DNA of 64,000 bases, taken from Bradyrhizobium sp. dw_78 (GTDB lineage: Bacteria > Pseudomonadota > Alphaproteobacteria > Rhizobiales > Xanthobacteraceae). The notes under the pieces are model-generated. The model ran no database searches. It had not been told where the DNA came from and was given only the letters and a program-made list of their open reading frames with translations. Below are positions 1 to 8,813 of the stretch, piece after piece. Every line of letters starts with the position of its first letter. The stretch's first letter is position 1. The stretch lies in contig NZ_JAAVUS010000008.1 in assembly GCF_018449525.1 (NCBI RefSeq), positions 62,001-126,000 of the forward strand, given 5' to 3'. Both the position numbers and the translations under genes were made by a program.

Positions 1-28
1 ATTCAACCAAAACAGAGAGATCGCCGCG

Positions 29-826
29 ATGAGCGCCAGGCAACGAACCCGAGAGCTGTTGAAGGAAACATTTCCGTCGGTCTGGCTGCATTGGCATTTC
101 ATGCACCGTCCGGCTTCGGCCGAGCAGGAATTGTCGTTGCTCGACCGGGTCGTTCCGGACGGAGCGGTGACCGTCGATGTCGGAGCAAATTGCGGCCTCT
201 ATACCCGCAAGCTGGCGCGGCTTTCGCGGCAGGTCCATGCCTTTGAGCCTTCGCACAAGATGGCGGTTCTGCTGCGGCGAACGTCAGCGCCGAATGTCAA
301 TATTCACGAAATGGCGCTATCCGATCAGGCGGGGGACGCGGAGCTGTTCATTCCGCAGGATGACGATGAGCCGGTCTACGGCCTGGCCTCGCTCGAACCC
401 AGGCAGGGCGCGTCAAGCCAGCAGAAGATTGTTTCGACGACGGTGCCAAAGGCCCGTCTGGACGCGGTCATCCGTGACGAGGTGGCCTTTGTCAAAATTG
501 ACGTGGAAGGGCACGAACTGAATGTTCTGAACGGCTCGACCGGCCTGCTTGAGCGTAGCCAGCCGGTATTCCTGGTCGAGGCCGAGGACCGGCATCGCCA
601 GCGGGCGACGCGATCGATCTTCGAGTTCTTCGCAAGCAGGTCCTATCGGGGATTTTTCCTGAAGGACGGCAGCGCGCTTCCGGTCGATCAGTTCCGGACC
701 GAGGAGTTGCAGGATGCCGATGTGCTGCTGCCCGACGGCGGCCGCAAGAGCGGCAAGCACTACATCAACAATTTCTTCTTCTTCCCGCAGCATCTGGATG
801 GGGAATCGATCCTGAACGGCTCATAG
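29..826 (+). CDS. FkbM family SAM-dependent methyltransferase
   Basis: A 265-residue protein of the FkbM methyltransferase family, which O-methylates sugars or other small metabolites using S-adenosylmethionine. The SAM-binding motif I DVGANCG is at residues 50-56, the acidic post-motif HAFEP at 70-74, and the family-typical VAFVKIDVEGHE block at about 152-163. No signal peptide or membrane segment is visible, so it should be cytosolic. The ATG is preceded by AGAGAGA as a plausible ribosome site. It lies 58 bases before UDP-glucose dehydrogenase on the same strand, which suggests a role in modifying an exopolysaccharide or LPS sugar. The substrate cannot be read from the sequence. Confidence 0.88.
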   Translation: MSARQRTRELLKETFPSVWLHWHFMHRPASAEQELSLLDRVVPDGAVTVDVGANCGLYTRKLARLSRQVHAFEPSHKMAVLLRRTSAPNVNIHEMALSDQAGDAELFIPQDDDEPVYGLASLEPRQGASSQQKIVSTTVPKARLDAVIRDEVAFVKIDVEGHELNVLNGSTGLLERSQPVFLVEAEDRHRQRATRSIFEFFASRSYRGFFLKDGSALPVDQFRTEELQDADVLLPDGGRKSGKHYINNFFFFPQHLDGESILNGS

Positions 827-884
827 CCGGCGCATGAAGATCAACTCCAGGGCTGAGCGGGACAGATCGTAAGGTGGGGTGTCA

Positions 885-2210
885 ATGCGTATTGCCATGA
901 TAGGCGCCGGCTATGTCGGGCTGGTGTCGGGGGCGTGCTTTTCCGATTTCGGTCACCATGTGACCTGCATCGACAGCGATGAAGGCAAGATTGCCGCGCT
1001 CGAAGCCGGCCGAATCCCGATTTATGAACCGGGCCTGGCCGATCTGGTGGCCAACAATGTGAGCCAGGGCCGTCTCGCCTTCGGAAGCGACATCAAATCG
1101 GCGGTCGCGAACGCCGAAGTGGTGTTTATCGCCGTCGGAACCCCGTCGCGCCGCGGTGATGGACATGCCGATCTGTCTTACGTCTATGCAGCGGCGCGCG
1201 AGATCGGGAGGGCGCTTTCGAAGTTCACGGTCGTAGTGACCAAGTCGACTGTGCCTGTCGGCACCGGCGACGAGGTTGAGCGGATCATCCGCGAGGCAAA
1301 CCCCGACGTGGAATTCGCGGTGGCGTCGAATCCGGAATTCTTGCGGGAAGGTGCGGCGATTCGCGACTTCAAGCATCCCGACCGGATCGTGATCGGGGCC
1401 AGCGATGCCCGCGCACGGGAGATCGTCACCGCAGTCTATCGGCCGCTTCACCTCAATGCGCCGCCGATTCTCCATACCGATCGCCGTACCGCGGAACTGA
1501 CCAAATATGCAGCCAATTCCTTTCTCGCGACCAAGATCGCGTTTATCAACGAAATCGCTGACCTCGCCGAGAAAGTCGGCGCCAATGTTCAGGAAGTTGC
1601 GCGCGGCATTGGCCTGGACAACCGCATCGGCCCTAAATTCCTGCATGCCGGACCCGGGTTCGGCGGATCATGCTTTCCAAAGGATACGATGGCGCTGATC
1701 AAGACTGGGCAGGATAACGAGACGCCGCTGCGGATTGTCGAGACGGTTGTCGCGGTCAACGACCAGCGCAAGCGCGCGATGGCCCGCAAGGTAGCCAATG
1801 CCTTCGGCGGCAATGGCAATCTGCGCGGAAAATTCATCGCCGTGCTCGGCGTCACGTTCAAGCCCGATACCGACGACATGCGGGACGCGCCTTCGATTCC
1901 GCTGATCACCGCCTTGCAGGATCTGGGGGCGGTAATCCGCGTGTTCGATCCCGTCGGCATGCCGCAAGCCAGCAAGGTGCTCGAAAACGTCACCTTCTGC
2001 CAGGATGCCTATGACTGCGCAAAGGGCGCCCACGCGATCGTCATCGTGACCGAGTGGGAGCAATTTCGCGCGCTCGACCTCAAGGAATTGGCCTCGATCA
2101 TGGCAAGTTTCGTCATCGTGGATCTCCGCAACATCTACGCGCCGGAAGAGGTGCGGCGAAACGGATTCCATTATTGCGGGGTCGGACGGCCGAAGCCGTT
2201 CGCTTATTAG
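885..2210 (+). CDS. ugd: UDP-glucose 6-dehydrogenase
   Basis: Oxidises UDP-glucose to UDP-glucuronate with two NAD+, supplying uronic acid for extracellular polysaccharide or LPS. The N-terminal Rossmann motif GAGYVG is at residues 7-12. The central dimerisation domain follows, and the catalytic cysteine sits in FGGSCFPKD at about residue 263. The C-terminal UDP-binding domain contains GVTFKPDTDDMRDAPS. The length of 441 residues is typical. The ATG at 885 is preferred over an in-frame GTG at 879 because AAGGTGGGG ends six bases before it and family members begin MRIAMIGAGYVG. The gene is probably co-transcribed with the upstream FkbM methyltransferase and meets the zinc-chaperone gene tail to tail after 23 bases. 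Confidence 0.96.
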   Translation: MRIAMIGAGYVGLVSGACFSDFGHHVTCIDSDEGKIAALEAGRIPIYEPGLADLVANNVSQGRLAFGSDIKSAVANAEVVFIAVGTPSRRGDGHADLSYVYAAAREIGRALSKFTVVVTKSTVPVGTGDEVERIIREANPDVEFAVASNPEFLREGAAIRDFKHPDRIVIGASDARAREIVTAVYRPLHLNAPPILHTDRRTAELTKYAANSFLATKIAFINEIADLAEKVGANVQEVARGIGLDNRIGPKFLHAGPGFGGSCFPKDTMALIKTGQDNETPLRIVETVVAVNDQRKRAMARKVANAFGGNGNLRGKFIAVLGVTFKPDTDDMRDAPSIPLITALQDLGAVIRVFDPVGMPQASKVLENVTFCQDAYDCAKGAHAIVIVTEWEQFRALDLKELASIMASFVIVDLRNIYAPEEVRRNGFHYCGVGRPKPFAY

Positions 2211-2233
2211 GAAGTTCCCGGCTTCGCTCGCGG

Positions 2234-3439
2234 TCAAGCCGCTTCGTCGGCGCGCCGCCATTTCGGGAAGGGGTCCGGCAGCTTGGCCCAGTCGGCGATG
2301 TTCATCGCGGGCTTTCCCGGCACGAGACAGGCATCGAGGCGCGCACGAATGGCAGCCTCGTCCATGTCGACACCGATAAAGACGATTTCCTGCCGCCGGT
2401 CGCCATAGATCTCGTTCCAGTGCTTCCGCAGATTCTTCCGCCAAAAGGGATCGTCGGGCCATCGCTCGGCGGGAACGGCCGCCCACCAGAAACCCAGTGC
2501 TTCGGTGCGGACGATCGAGCCAGCCTGGCTGACTTCGCCGAGCCATTGCGGCCGTGTCGCCAGCCAGAAATGCCCTTTGGCGCGAATGACGCCCGGCCAG
2601 GGCGCCTTGATGAATTGATCGAACCTGGCGGGCTCGAACGGACGCCGGGCGCGATAGACAAAATTCTTCACGCCGTATTCTTCCGTTTCCGGCACATGGT
2701 CGGCAAAGCCGTAGAGTTCCTTGTACCAGAGCGGATGTTGCTGGGCCTTTTCGAAATTGAAGCGCCCGGTATCGAGAACGCGGTCGAAAGGGACTTGGGC
2801 GTGGTTCGCTTCGATGATGTCGGCTTCCGGATTGAGCGAGCGAACGATCTTGCGCGCGGCGTCGCGCTGTTCCTGCGAGGCGTCGTCGACCTTGTTCAGA
2901 ACGACGACGTCGGCGAATTCGATCTGCTCCACGAGGAGGTCGACCAGCGTGCGCTTGTCGTTTTCCAGCGCCTCGCCGCGATACCCGAGAAATTCGGTCG
3001 AGGAATAGTCCTTCAGCAGATTCACCGCGTCGACCACGGTCACCATGGTGTCGAGCCGCGCGACGTCGGACAGGCTTTCGTCATCCTCGCTGCGGAAGTC
3101 GAAGGTTGCCGCGACCGGAAGCGGTTCCGAAATTCCGGTCGATTCGATCAGCAGATAATCGAAGCGGCCATTCTCCGCCAGCGCGCGCACTTCCTTCAGG
3201 AGATCGTCGCGCAACGTGCAGCAGATGCAGCCATTGGTCATCTCGACCAGTTTCTCATCGGTCCGGGAAAGATTCGCACCACCATCGCGGACCAAATCGG
3301 CGTCGATGTTCACCTCGCTCATGTCGTTCACGATCACCGCCACTTTCAGGCCGTGCCGGTTGTTCAGGATGTGGTTCAGCAAAGTGGTCTTTCCAGCCCC
3401 GAGGAAGCCGGACAAGACGGTGACGGGGAGTTTTCGCAT
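2234..3439 (-). CDS. COG0523 (CobW/ZigA-type) GTP-dependent metallochaperone
   Basis: A 401-residue G3E-family GTPase of the COG0523 group, proteins that hand metal, usually zinc, to client enzymes during shortage. Walker A GFLGAGKT is at residues 11-18. The metal-binding CICC (CxCC) motif is at 71-74, ESTGISEP follows near 99, and the NKVD guanine-specificity motif is at 181-184. The C-terminal half is the CobW_C domain. A perfect 22-bp palindrome of Zur-box type lies 67-88 bases upstream of the start, so zinc-repressed expression is very likely. That context favours a ZigA/YciC zinc role over cobalamin synthesis, and no cob genes are nearby. The client protein cannot be inferred. Confidence 0.92.
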   Translation of the reverse strand: MRKLPVTVLSGFLGAGKTTLLNHILNNRHGLKVAVIVNDMSEVNIDADLVRDGGANLSRTDEKLVEMTNGCICCTLRDDLLKEVRALAENGRFDYLLIESTGISEPLPVAATFDFRSEDDESLSDVARLDTMVTVVDAVNLLKDYSSTEFLGYRGEALENDKRTLVDLLVEQIEFADVVVLNKVDDASQEQRDAARKIVRSLNPEADIIEANHAQVPFDRVLDTGRFNFEKAQQHPLWYKELYGFADHVPETEEYGVKNFVYRARRPFEPARFDQFIKAPWPGVIRAKGHFWLATRPQWLGEVSQAGSIVRTEALGFWWAAVPAERWPDDPFWRKNLRKHWNEIYGDRRQEIVFIGVDMDEAAIRARLDACLVPGKPAMNIADWAKLPDPFPKWRRADEAA

Positions 3440-3505
3440 GGAGGTCGAACAGCCTTTTGAGAGGGATGGGTTGGTGCCCGGAGGCGGGCATGGTTGGCCT
3501 CGGAT

Positions 3506-3527
3506 ATGTTATGTTATAACATAACAT
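3506..3527. promoter_or_regulatory. Zur-box-like perfect palindrome
   Basis: A perfect 22-bp palindrome: ATGTTATGTTA followed directly by its exact reverse complement, centred between 3516 and 3517. The core TGTTATAACA matches the form of alphaproteobacterial Zur sites (TGTTATANNATAACA-like). It is an AT-rich island in GC-rich DNA and sits 67 bases upstream of the zinc-metallochaperone start codon. Assignment to Zur is inferred from form and context. Confidence 0.8.
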
Positions 3528-3729
3528 TCCCGGAATAAGCCCGCCCTGTCAAGGCTGTCTTCCGGCAATTGGCTGTGGCTGGGTGGAGCGGCAAGCAGCA
3601 CCGGCAAGGCCGGGATTTCCGGCCGTCACCGGCCAATGCCGATTTTCGTGTGCGGATCGTCTTCAAATAACGGAAGCGTCCGTTCGGACGTGCGTCAGAA
3701 ATTGCCGCTCCGGTGACGCGGGCCGGGCC

Positions 3730-4548
3730 TCAGTTGAAATAGTCCGGCAGCGCAAATCCGTCGTAGAAATTGTTCGAGCGGATCGCCGACTTGAACGTCT
3801 CGGAGGTGAAGGCGGTCACGATATCCCTGGCCCATGGCTTGTCGCTGTTGCCCCGCCTGACCGCCACGACGTTGTGATAGGGCGAGGTCATTTTCTCGAG
3901 CGCCAGCGCGTCCGTCAATTTCAGACCGCTATAGATGGCGAAATTGCCCTGGACAGCGGCGAAATCGACGTCATCGAGCGCCCGCGGACCCTGGGCGTTT
4001 TCGAGCGGGATCAGCCGGATGCCGCTCGGATTCTTGACCACGTCGAGTTCGGTGACATCGACCGGATTATTGTCCCTGATCTCGATCCAGCCGAGGTCGC
4101 GCAGGATCCAGAGCGCGCGTTGCAGATTGACGGGATCGTTCGGCACCGCGACGGTCATGCCGGCCTTCACCTTTACATCGCGCGGATGCTTTTTGGAATA
4201 AAGCCCCATCGGCGGCGTCGGCACGGCGACGATGCCGGCGAGGTCGGTCTTGTTGCGTTCGTTATAGGAGTTCAGGAACACCGTGTGCTGCATGATATTG
4301 GCGTCGATGTCGTCGCGGAACACGGCGGTGTTGGCTTCCAGGCCGGTGCTGAATTCGTAATACCGCACGCTGTAGCCCTTCTTCCTGAGTTCCGGTTCGA
4401 CGCCAGCCTTGAACTCGTCGCTATAAGGGCCCGGCACGAAGCCGACCTTGATTTCCTTTTTGGACGCATCCTGGGCAAAGGACGGTCCGCCGGTCAGTGC
4501 GGGAAGGATCAGGAGGGCGGACAGCAGCAGCAACCAGGTTTTCTTCAT
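3730..4548 (-). CDS. metQ: MetQ/NlpA-family periplasmic substrate-binding protein (divergent paralogue)
   Basis: A 272-residue binding protein of the MetQ/NlpA family, which delivers methionine or a related compound to a MetNI importer. Residues 1-25 form a Sec signal peptide (MKK, a leucine-rich core, then PSFA). No lipobox cysteine is present, so it should be a soluble periplasmic protein rather than the lipoprotein typical of E. coli MetQ. The mature part starts KEIKVGFVPG and keeps family blocks such as VPNDPVNLQRAL and VQGNFAIYSGL. It is transcribed away from metN, 580 bases apart. It differs clearly from the second metQ at 8840, so the two probably bind different ligands for one transporter. 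The ligand itself is not known. Confidence 0.86.
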   Translation of the reverse strand: MKKTWLLLLSALLILPALTGGPSFAQDASKKEIKVGFVPGPYSDEFKAGVEPELRKKGYSVRYYEFSTGLEANTAVFRDDIDANIMQHTVFLNSYNERNKTDLAGIVAVPTPPMGLYSKKHPRDVKVKAGMTVAVPNDPVNLQRALWILRDLGWIEIRDNNPVDVTELDVVKNPSGIRLIPLENAQGPRALDDVDFAAVQGNFAIYSGLKLTDALALEKMTSPYHNVVAVRRGNSDKPWARDIVTAFTSETFKSAIRSNNFYDGFALPDYFN

Positions 4549-5128
4549 CTCGTTCTCGAAGCGCCTTGATGGATGGGAGATTTAGCAAATCGAATATCTT
4601 GAACGGTGCCGGCGCCTGCCGGACTGTCCCGCGGGGAACTGACGTCACCGCTCCCTATCTAGGTGCCCGATCGCGACAATGTCGATGAAAGGAATTTACG
4701 TTGTTGCGCTCGTTAAGAGCATGAAGCCCGTCGTTTGATGCGCGAGTGGAGATGAATTCACTGATCGCAGTGTCGCTGCGGCGATCGATCCAGAGGAGGT
4801 GCGATCGGATGGGTGCCTGGAGAATGGGCATCGGCCTCCGTCGCCAGATGGATTTTCTCTATAGCTGGGCGTCAGGGAAAATTTCATCCAAGCCTCAATG
4901 AATATCTGAAATTGCCAGAAATGCAGTCTCGCGCGATCCTGGCTTTGTTGCGGTGCAGTGAGGAGATGCGCCTGTGCCGAGGGTTTTTCCATCCTGATAG
5001 AAGACCGATGCGCGGCGGGCTTTGCGCCGCGCATCAGGAGGGCCTGGAGCAAGAGGTCTCGGAGCGAGAGCCGGAACACGCTCATTGGATGATGTTGCGG
5101 TAGAGCCTGCCGGGAAAAGGATTCTGGA
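4549..5128. other. 580-bp divergent intergenic region between metQ-like gene and metN
   Basis: No convincing gene lies here. The ORFs on either strand resemble nothing I recognise and lack clear ribosome sites. The region must carry both divergent promoters. Its one strong structural feature is the hairpin at 5007-5035. GAGGAGGTG at about 4793-4801 resembles a ribosome site but leads only into an unrecognised frame. No SAM riboswitch could be folded by eye. Confidence 0.5.
5007..5035. promoter_or_regulatory. 11-bp GC-rich hairpin in the metN leader
   Basis: GATGCGCGGCG (5007-5017) and CGCCGCGCATC (5025-5035) are exact inverted repeats around a 7-base loop, about 94 bases before the metN start. 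No U-run follows on either strand, so it is not a standard intrinsic terminator. It may act as a leader RNA structure or protein-binding site. The function is inferred only from position. Confidence 0.4.
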
Positions 5129-6253
5129 ATGAATGCGCATCAATCATTGCTCACCGGACAAGCGCTTCCGTCCTTTCCGGCGGTCGCGCCCGATCCTTCG
5201 GTGTCGGATGCGATGGTGCGGTTCGAGGCGGTCTCGAAGATCTATCCCGCCCATCGCGGCAAGCCGAGCGTGCGTGCGCTCGAAGCCATCGATTTTTCAA
5301 TTCCACGCGGCTCGATCACCGGCGTGATCGGCCGTTCCGGGGCCGGCAAGTCGAGCCTTGTACGTTTGATCAACGGCCTTGAAAAGCCGAACGCCGGCCG
5401 CGTGATCGTCGACGGAAGCGACATCTCCGGTCTCGCCGGCCACGGGTTGCGGCTGGCGCAGCGTTCGATCGGCATGATCTTCCAGCACTTCAACCTGCTG
5501 TCCTCTCGAACGGCGGCGGACAATATCGCGCTGCCGCTCGAAATCGCGGGCTGGTCGAAATCCGATATCGCGGTCCGGGTGTCCGAACTGCTCGACCTCG
5601 TCGGCATCGCCGACAAGTTCGATCGCTACCCGTCGGAATTATCCGGCGGCCAGAAGCAGCGGGTCGGCATCGCCCGCGCGCTGGCGACGCGGCCCAGCGT
5701 GCTGTTGTCGGACGAGGCGACCTCGGCGCTGGATCCGCAGACCACGCGATCGATCCTCGATCTGCTGGCGAACATCAATCGCGAACTCGGTGTCACGATC
5801 GTCCTGATTACCCATGAGATGTCCGTGGTCAGACAACTCGCCAAGGAAGTCGTCGTGCTCGATGCCGGGCATATCGTCGAAAAAGGCCACGTCGCTGACA
5901 TCTTCACCCATCCGCGGCAGGCGATCACGCAGAGCTTTCTTTCCGAGGTTCTCGGCGACGCGGTTCCGGTCTCGTTGTCGAGCCGGCTGCAGCCGCAGCC
6001 CGGTCCCGGCAGTCAGGCCGTCATTCGCGTGCTGGTTCGCGGAATGGACGGCGGCGCGACGCTGGTCGCCCGTCTGGCGCGCGAGCTTGCGATCGACGTG
6101 GCGTTGCTATCGGCGCGTGTCGACGAGATTGGCGGCCAGCCGATCGGCTCATTGACGCTCGGCGTGCCGGCGAACGATGCCGGGGCAACGCAGGTGCTGG
6201 CCTATCTTTCACAACATCATTTCTCAGCGGAGCGTCTCGGCTATGTCGCTTGA
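5129..6253 (+). CDS. metN: Methionine ABC transporter ATP-binding protein
   Basis: ATPase of the MetNIQ-type importer, 374 residues, acting on the inner face of the membrane. Walker A GRSGAGKSS is at about 68-76, the Q-loop follows FQHFNLL, the signature LSGGQKQR is at 171-178, and Walker B LLSDEA ends at about 197. The C-terminal 80 residues form an ACT-like NIL domain; in E. coli MetN this domain binds cytosolic methionine and shuts the transporter down. The first 27 residues extend beyond the usual MetN start, and no better in-frame start is evident. GGAAAAGGATTCTGGA precedes the ATG. The last 11 bases overlap the permease gene, implying translational coupling. Confidence 0.95.
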   Translation: MNAHQSLLTGQALPSFPAVAPDPSVSDAMVRFEAVSKIYPAHRGKPSVRALEAIDFSIPRGSITGVIGRSGAGKSSLVRLINGLEKPNAGRVIVDGSDISGLAGHGLRLAQRSIGMIFQHFNLLSSRTAADNIALPLEIAGWSKSDIAVRVSELLDLVGIADKFDRYPSELSGGQKQRVGIARALATRPSVLLSDEATSALDPQTTRSILDLLANINRELGVTIVLITHEMSVVRQLAKEVVVLDAGHIVEKGHVADIFTHPRQAITQSFLSEVLGDAVPVSLSSRLQPQPGPGSQAVIRVLVRGMDGGATLVARLARELAIDVALLSARVDEIGGQPIGSLTLGVPANDAGATQVLAYLSQHHFSAERLGYVA

Positions 6254-6908
6254 TCTCATCAATCTGATTGTCCAGGCGACCTGGGAAAGCCTGTTTATGG
6301 TCGGCGTCGCCGCGATTATCGCGACGCTGTTCGGCCTGCCGATCGGCATTTTTCTGGCGACCAGCCGGAAGGGAGAGTTGTTCGCCGCGCCGGCGGTCAA
6401 CTCGGCCCTCGGCATCATCGTCAATGCGACCCGGTCGACGCCGTTCATTATCCTTGTCGTCGCCATCATTCCGTTCACGCGGCTGGTGGCGGGTACGTCG
6501 ATCGGGTCGGGCGCCGCGATTGTTCCGCTCAGCATCGCGGCGACGCCCTTCATCGCGCGCTTGGTCGAGGGCGCGATTCGTGAAGTGGATGCCGGCCTGA
6601 TCGAGACCGCATCGTCGTTCGGCGCCAGTCCGCTGCAGGTCGTGTTCAAGGTGCTGATCCCCGAAGCGCTGCCCGGACTCGTTCTGGCGCTGACGCTCGC
6701 GGTGGTCAGCCTGATCGGTTACTCGGCGATGGTCGGCGCGGTCGGCGGCGGCGGCCTGGGCGATCTCGGCATTCGTTATGGCTACCAGCGCTTCATGCCG
6801 GACATGATGCTCGCCGTGGTCGTCGTTTTGATCGCGCTGGTGCAGACCGTACAGACCGTCGGCGATTATCTGGCGCGCCGGGTCAACCGCCGCCTGCGGC
6901 ATCGCTGA
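6243..6908 (+). CDS. metI: Methionine ABC transporter permease
   Basis: Inner-membrane permease of the MetNI importer, 221 residues, close to the usual length of about 217. The chosen ATG (MSLDLINLIVQ...) lies inside the 3' end of metN in another frame. Five hydrophobic segments are evident. The EAA loop that docks on MetN appears as ETASSFGASPLQVVFKVLIPEALPG in the second half. The C-terminus, VNRRLRHR, is basic. Its last 26 bases overlap the 3' end of the convergent flavoprotein gene. Substrate is inferred from family and the two nearby metQ genes. Confidence 0.94.
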   Translation: MSLDLINLIVQATWESLFMVGVAAIIATLFGLPIGIFLATSRKGELFAAPAVNSALGIIVNATRSTPFIILVVAIIPFTRLVAGTSIGSGAAIVPLSIAATPFIARLVEGAIREVDAGLIETASSFGASPLQVVFKVLIPEALPGLVLALTLAVVSLIGYSAMVGAVGGGGLGDLGIRYGYQRFMPDMMLAVVVVLIALVQTVQTVGDYLARRVNRRLRHR

Positions 6909-8370
6909 GTCCGGTGCCGAGGGACGTTGACTCCTCGACGTGCAACACATCGACCAACGCTTCAGCTACCCGCCTGGCGTGGATCGATACGTCCGGCACG
7001 CCCATCAATTCGCCGAACGTGGCGCGGGCCAGCGGCCCCGCCACGAACAGCCGGCCTTCGGCGGCGCCCGACCGGTCGAGCGGACGCGAATGCGCATCGA
7101 CCTCGATGCCGAGGCCGAAAGGATCGGGGCGTAGCAGATCGGCCTGCTGCATGGCCTTGAGCAGCGGATCGTTCCGGCATACGTCGCCATGCGCGGGCCC
7201 GGTGGCAAGAATGATCCGGTCGACGGAGATCTGTTCGGTGGACCGGCGCCGGCTGTGCCGCACCGTCACGTGCAATTCCGCGCCGGCCTTTGCGATCTCC
7301 TGCAAGGCGGCCGGCAGCACGCGGAGCCGTCCGGCCGCGGTCAGGCGCTCGATGGTCTGACTTAATTGGGGCGCGACGCGAAAACGGTGCGTATCCCAGA
7401 ATGGACGCAAGTGACGTAGCAGCGCGTGCTTCTGCTCGGTCGGCAGCGCGCGCCAGATGTCGCTTGCCTGAATGCGCACCTGGTCGAGCACGCCGTGCCA
7501 CGACAGGCCCTGACCGGCGGCTTCCGCAACGGCCCGGCGGATCCGCGTCAGCAGTTCGATCGCGGTGCGCGGTGGCGGCGACAGGAAGTCGCCGAACGGC
7601 TCGACCGGGGCTGCGGCATGGTCGCGCGAGCGCTGGCCGCGCCGCGAGATCGCGGTGATCTTGCCGCGATGGCCCTGGCGCTCCAGCGTCGTGACGATGT
7701 CCGCCATCGTCAGGCCGGTGCCGACGATCAGGATGCGGGAATCGCGCGCGATGTCTTCGAAGGCGCCGTCGCGCCAGGGATTGGCGATCATGGCGGCGTC
7801 GTTCGCGACATCTTTGAAAACGGCCGGCACGGAGGGCGGCGGATGACAGATCGCCAGCACCAGCGCGTCGGCCTCGATCGGATCGCCATCGGCGCAGATC
7901 ACCCGATATCCCGCTGTCTGCCGTTCCACCGCAACAGCTCTGGTCCGCACATGAAGCAAAGCGGGGCCGAGCGCCGCGACCTGCTGCTGGACATAGGTTC
8001 CGAAGGCATGGCGCGTTGGAAACAGCCGTCCCGCGGAATCAAGCGCGGCCGGGTCGCGGGCCGCCACGTCAGACGACGTACACCAGCGGCTGAAATGTTC
8101 GGGATCATCCGAAAACAGCTGCATCCGGTGGGTCGGCACATTGATGCGGTGGCCCGGATCGGTGGTCCCGTAAGCGAGGCCGCGTCCGATTTCCGCGGCG
8201 GGTTCAACGATGACGATCCGCGCCCCGCCGGGCGCAGCCCGGTTGAGGTGCAGCGCGACGGCGGCGCCGGAAAAGCCGCCGCCGATGATGGCGATGACCG
8301 GCTTGCGGATGTGGCGGCTGTCGGCGGCGAAAGCCGGTGGCGAAGATGCAGGTCGGTTTGTGAGAGGCAC
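6883..8370 (-). CDS. FAD/NAD(P)-binding protein, COG4529 (YdhS-like)
   Basis: A 495-residue flavoprotein of the COG4529 family, whose physiological reaction is unknown. The dinucleotide-binding GGGFSGAAVALHL is near residues 30-42. The family blocks GRGLAYGTTDPGHRINVP and a second nucleotide-binding stretch, RILIVGTGLTMADIV, follow. Translation appears to start at a GTG, since no ATG lies between it and the FAD motif. A GGA-containing ribosome site precedes it. The gene is antisense to its neighbours, sits between metI and the second metQ, and overlaps the end of metI by 26 bases. Whether it is linked to methionine or sulfur metabolism or is merely adjacent cannot be decided. Confidence 0.85.
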   Translation of the reverse strand: MPLTNRPASSPPAFAADSRHIRKPVIAIIGGGFSGAAVALHLNRAAPGGARIVIVEPAAEIGRGLAYGTTDPGHRINVPTHRMQLFSDDPEHFSRWCTSSDVAARDPAALDSAGRLFPTRHAFGTYVQQQVAALGPALLHVRTRAVAVERQTAGYRVICADGDPIEADALVLAICHPPPSVPAVFKDVANDAAMIANPWRDGAFEDIARDSRILIVGTGLTMADIVTTLERQGHRGKITAISRRGQRSRDHAAAPVEPFGDFLSPPPRTAIELLTRIRRAVAEAAGQGLSWHGVLDQVRIQASDIWRALPTEQKHALLRHLRPFWDTHRFRVAPQLSQTIERLTAAGRLRVLPAALQEIAKAGAELHVTVRHSRRRSTEQISVDRIILATGPAHGDVCRNDPLLKAMQQADLLRPDPFGLGIEVDAHSRPLDRSGAAEGRLFVAGPLARATFGELMGVPDVSIHARRVAEALVDVLHVEESTSLGTGLSDAAGGG

Positions 8371-8397
8371 GCTGATTCCGTTATGGGCCCTTGGAGA

Positions 8398-8436
8398 TTG
8401 ATCCGGATCCGGAGGGCCATGTTAGCGCAAAGTGGG
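8398..8436. repeat. Degenerate TGATCCGGA...GTTAGCGCAAAGTGG repeat fragment
   Basis: The segment aligns by eye with about 39 bases starting at 30592: TGATCCGGA, then CGGAGGGCC or CGAAGGGCC, then GTTAGCGCAAAGTGG. It appears to be a decayed relative of the palindromic GCATGATCCGG family seen intact at 11563 and 55213. Confidence 0.6.
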
Positions 8437-8776
8437 AGGGTGGTCTTCTCTCGCGACAGACGCCGGACGTCTGCGCGGGCAGCGACCATGCTCCAACAAG
8501 CAGATAGGATCATGTTCCGGTTCAGCCTAGTCGAATCAGGCTCCAGGCGTCCAGAGATTGACGGCGGCGGCATCGGGTTTGTCGCGTGGCCGCCATGCAG
8601 CCAATCGCGGGCTGGTTGCAATTCCGGAGGCGGAGCCGGATGGAGAACAGGATTTCCGTCTCGAAAGCGGGCGCAGGCGTTTTCGTTTCGATGAGCGTTA
8701 AGTACAGCCGTTTCCTTGCTTTTATCGCAGGGATGATTGCAGCCGAAAATGATCAGCACTAATGGTCCGGCTCTAA

Positions 8777-8813
8777 TGTTCGCATTCCGTTTCGGAAGGC
8801 ATTTTTGCGAACA
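8777..8813 (+). promoter_or_regulatory. Nested inverted repeat in metQ leader
   Basis: TGTTCGCA (8777-8784) pairs exactly with TGCGAACA (8806-8813). Inside it, TTCCG and CGGAA form a second short stem around TTT. The structure ends 26 bases before the metQ start codon, just before its ribosome site GGAGAAG. It could be an operator or a leader RNA element; no T-run makes it a terminator. Confidence 0.4.

Noticed and set aside
2054..3460. Long plus-strand frame opposite the COG0523 gene
   Set aside because: The minus strand has intact GTPase motifs. The plus frame also overlaps the end of ugd and has no motif.
4549..4660. A possible SAM-II riboswitch upstream of the metQ-like gene (minus strand has GCTAAA after a stem-like region)
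   Set aside because: The 5' conserved segment and the P1 pairing of SAM-II could not be found, so the short match is likely chance. A covariance-model search would settle it.
4696..5103. Frames on both strands in the metQ-metN intergenic region
   Set aside because: Neither product resembles a known protein, and they overlap one another. Kept only as a possible decayed gene.
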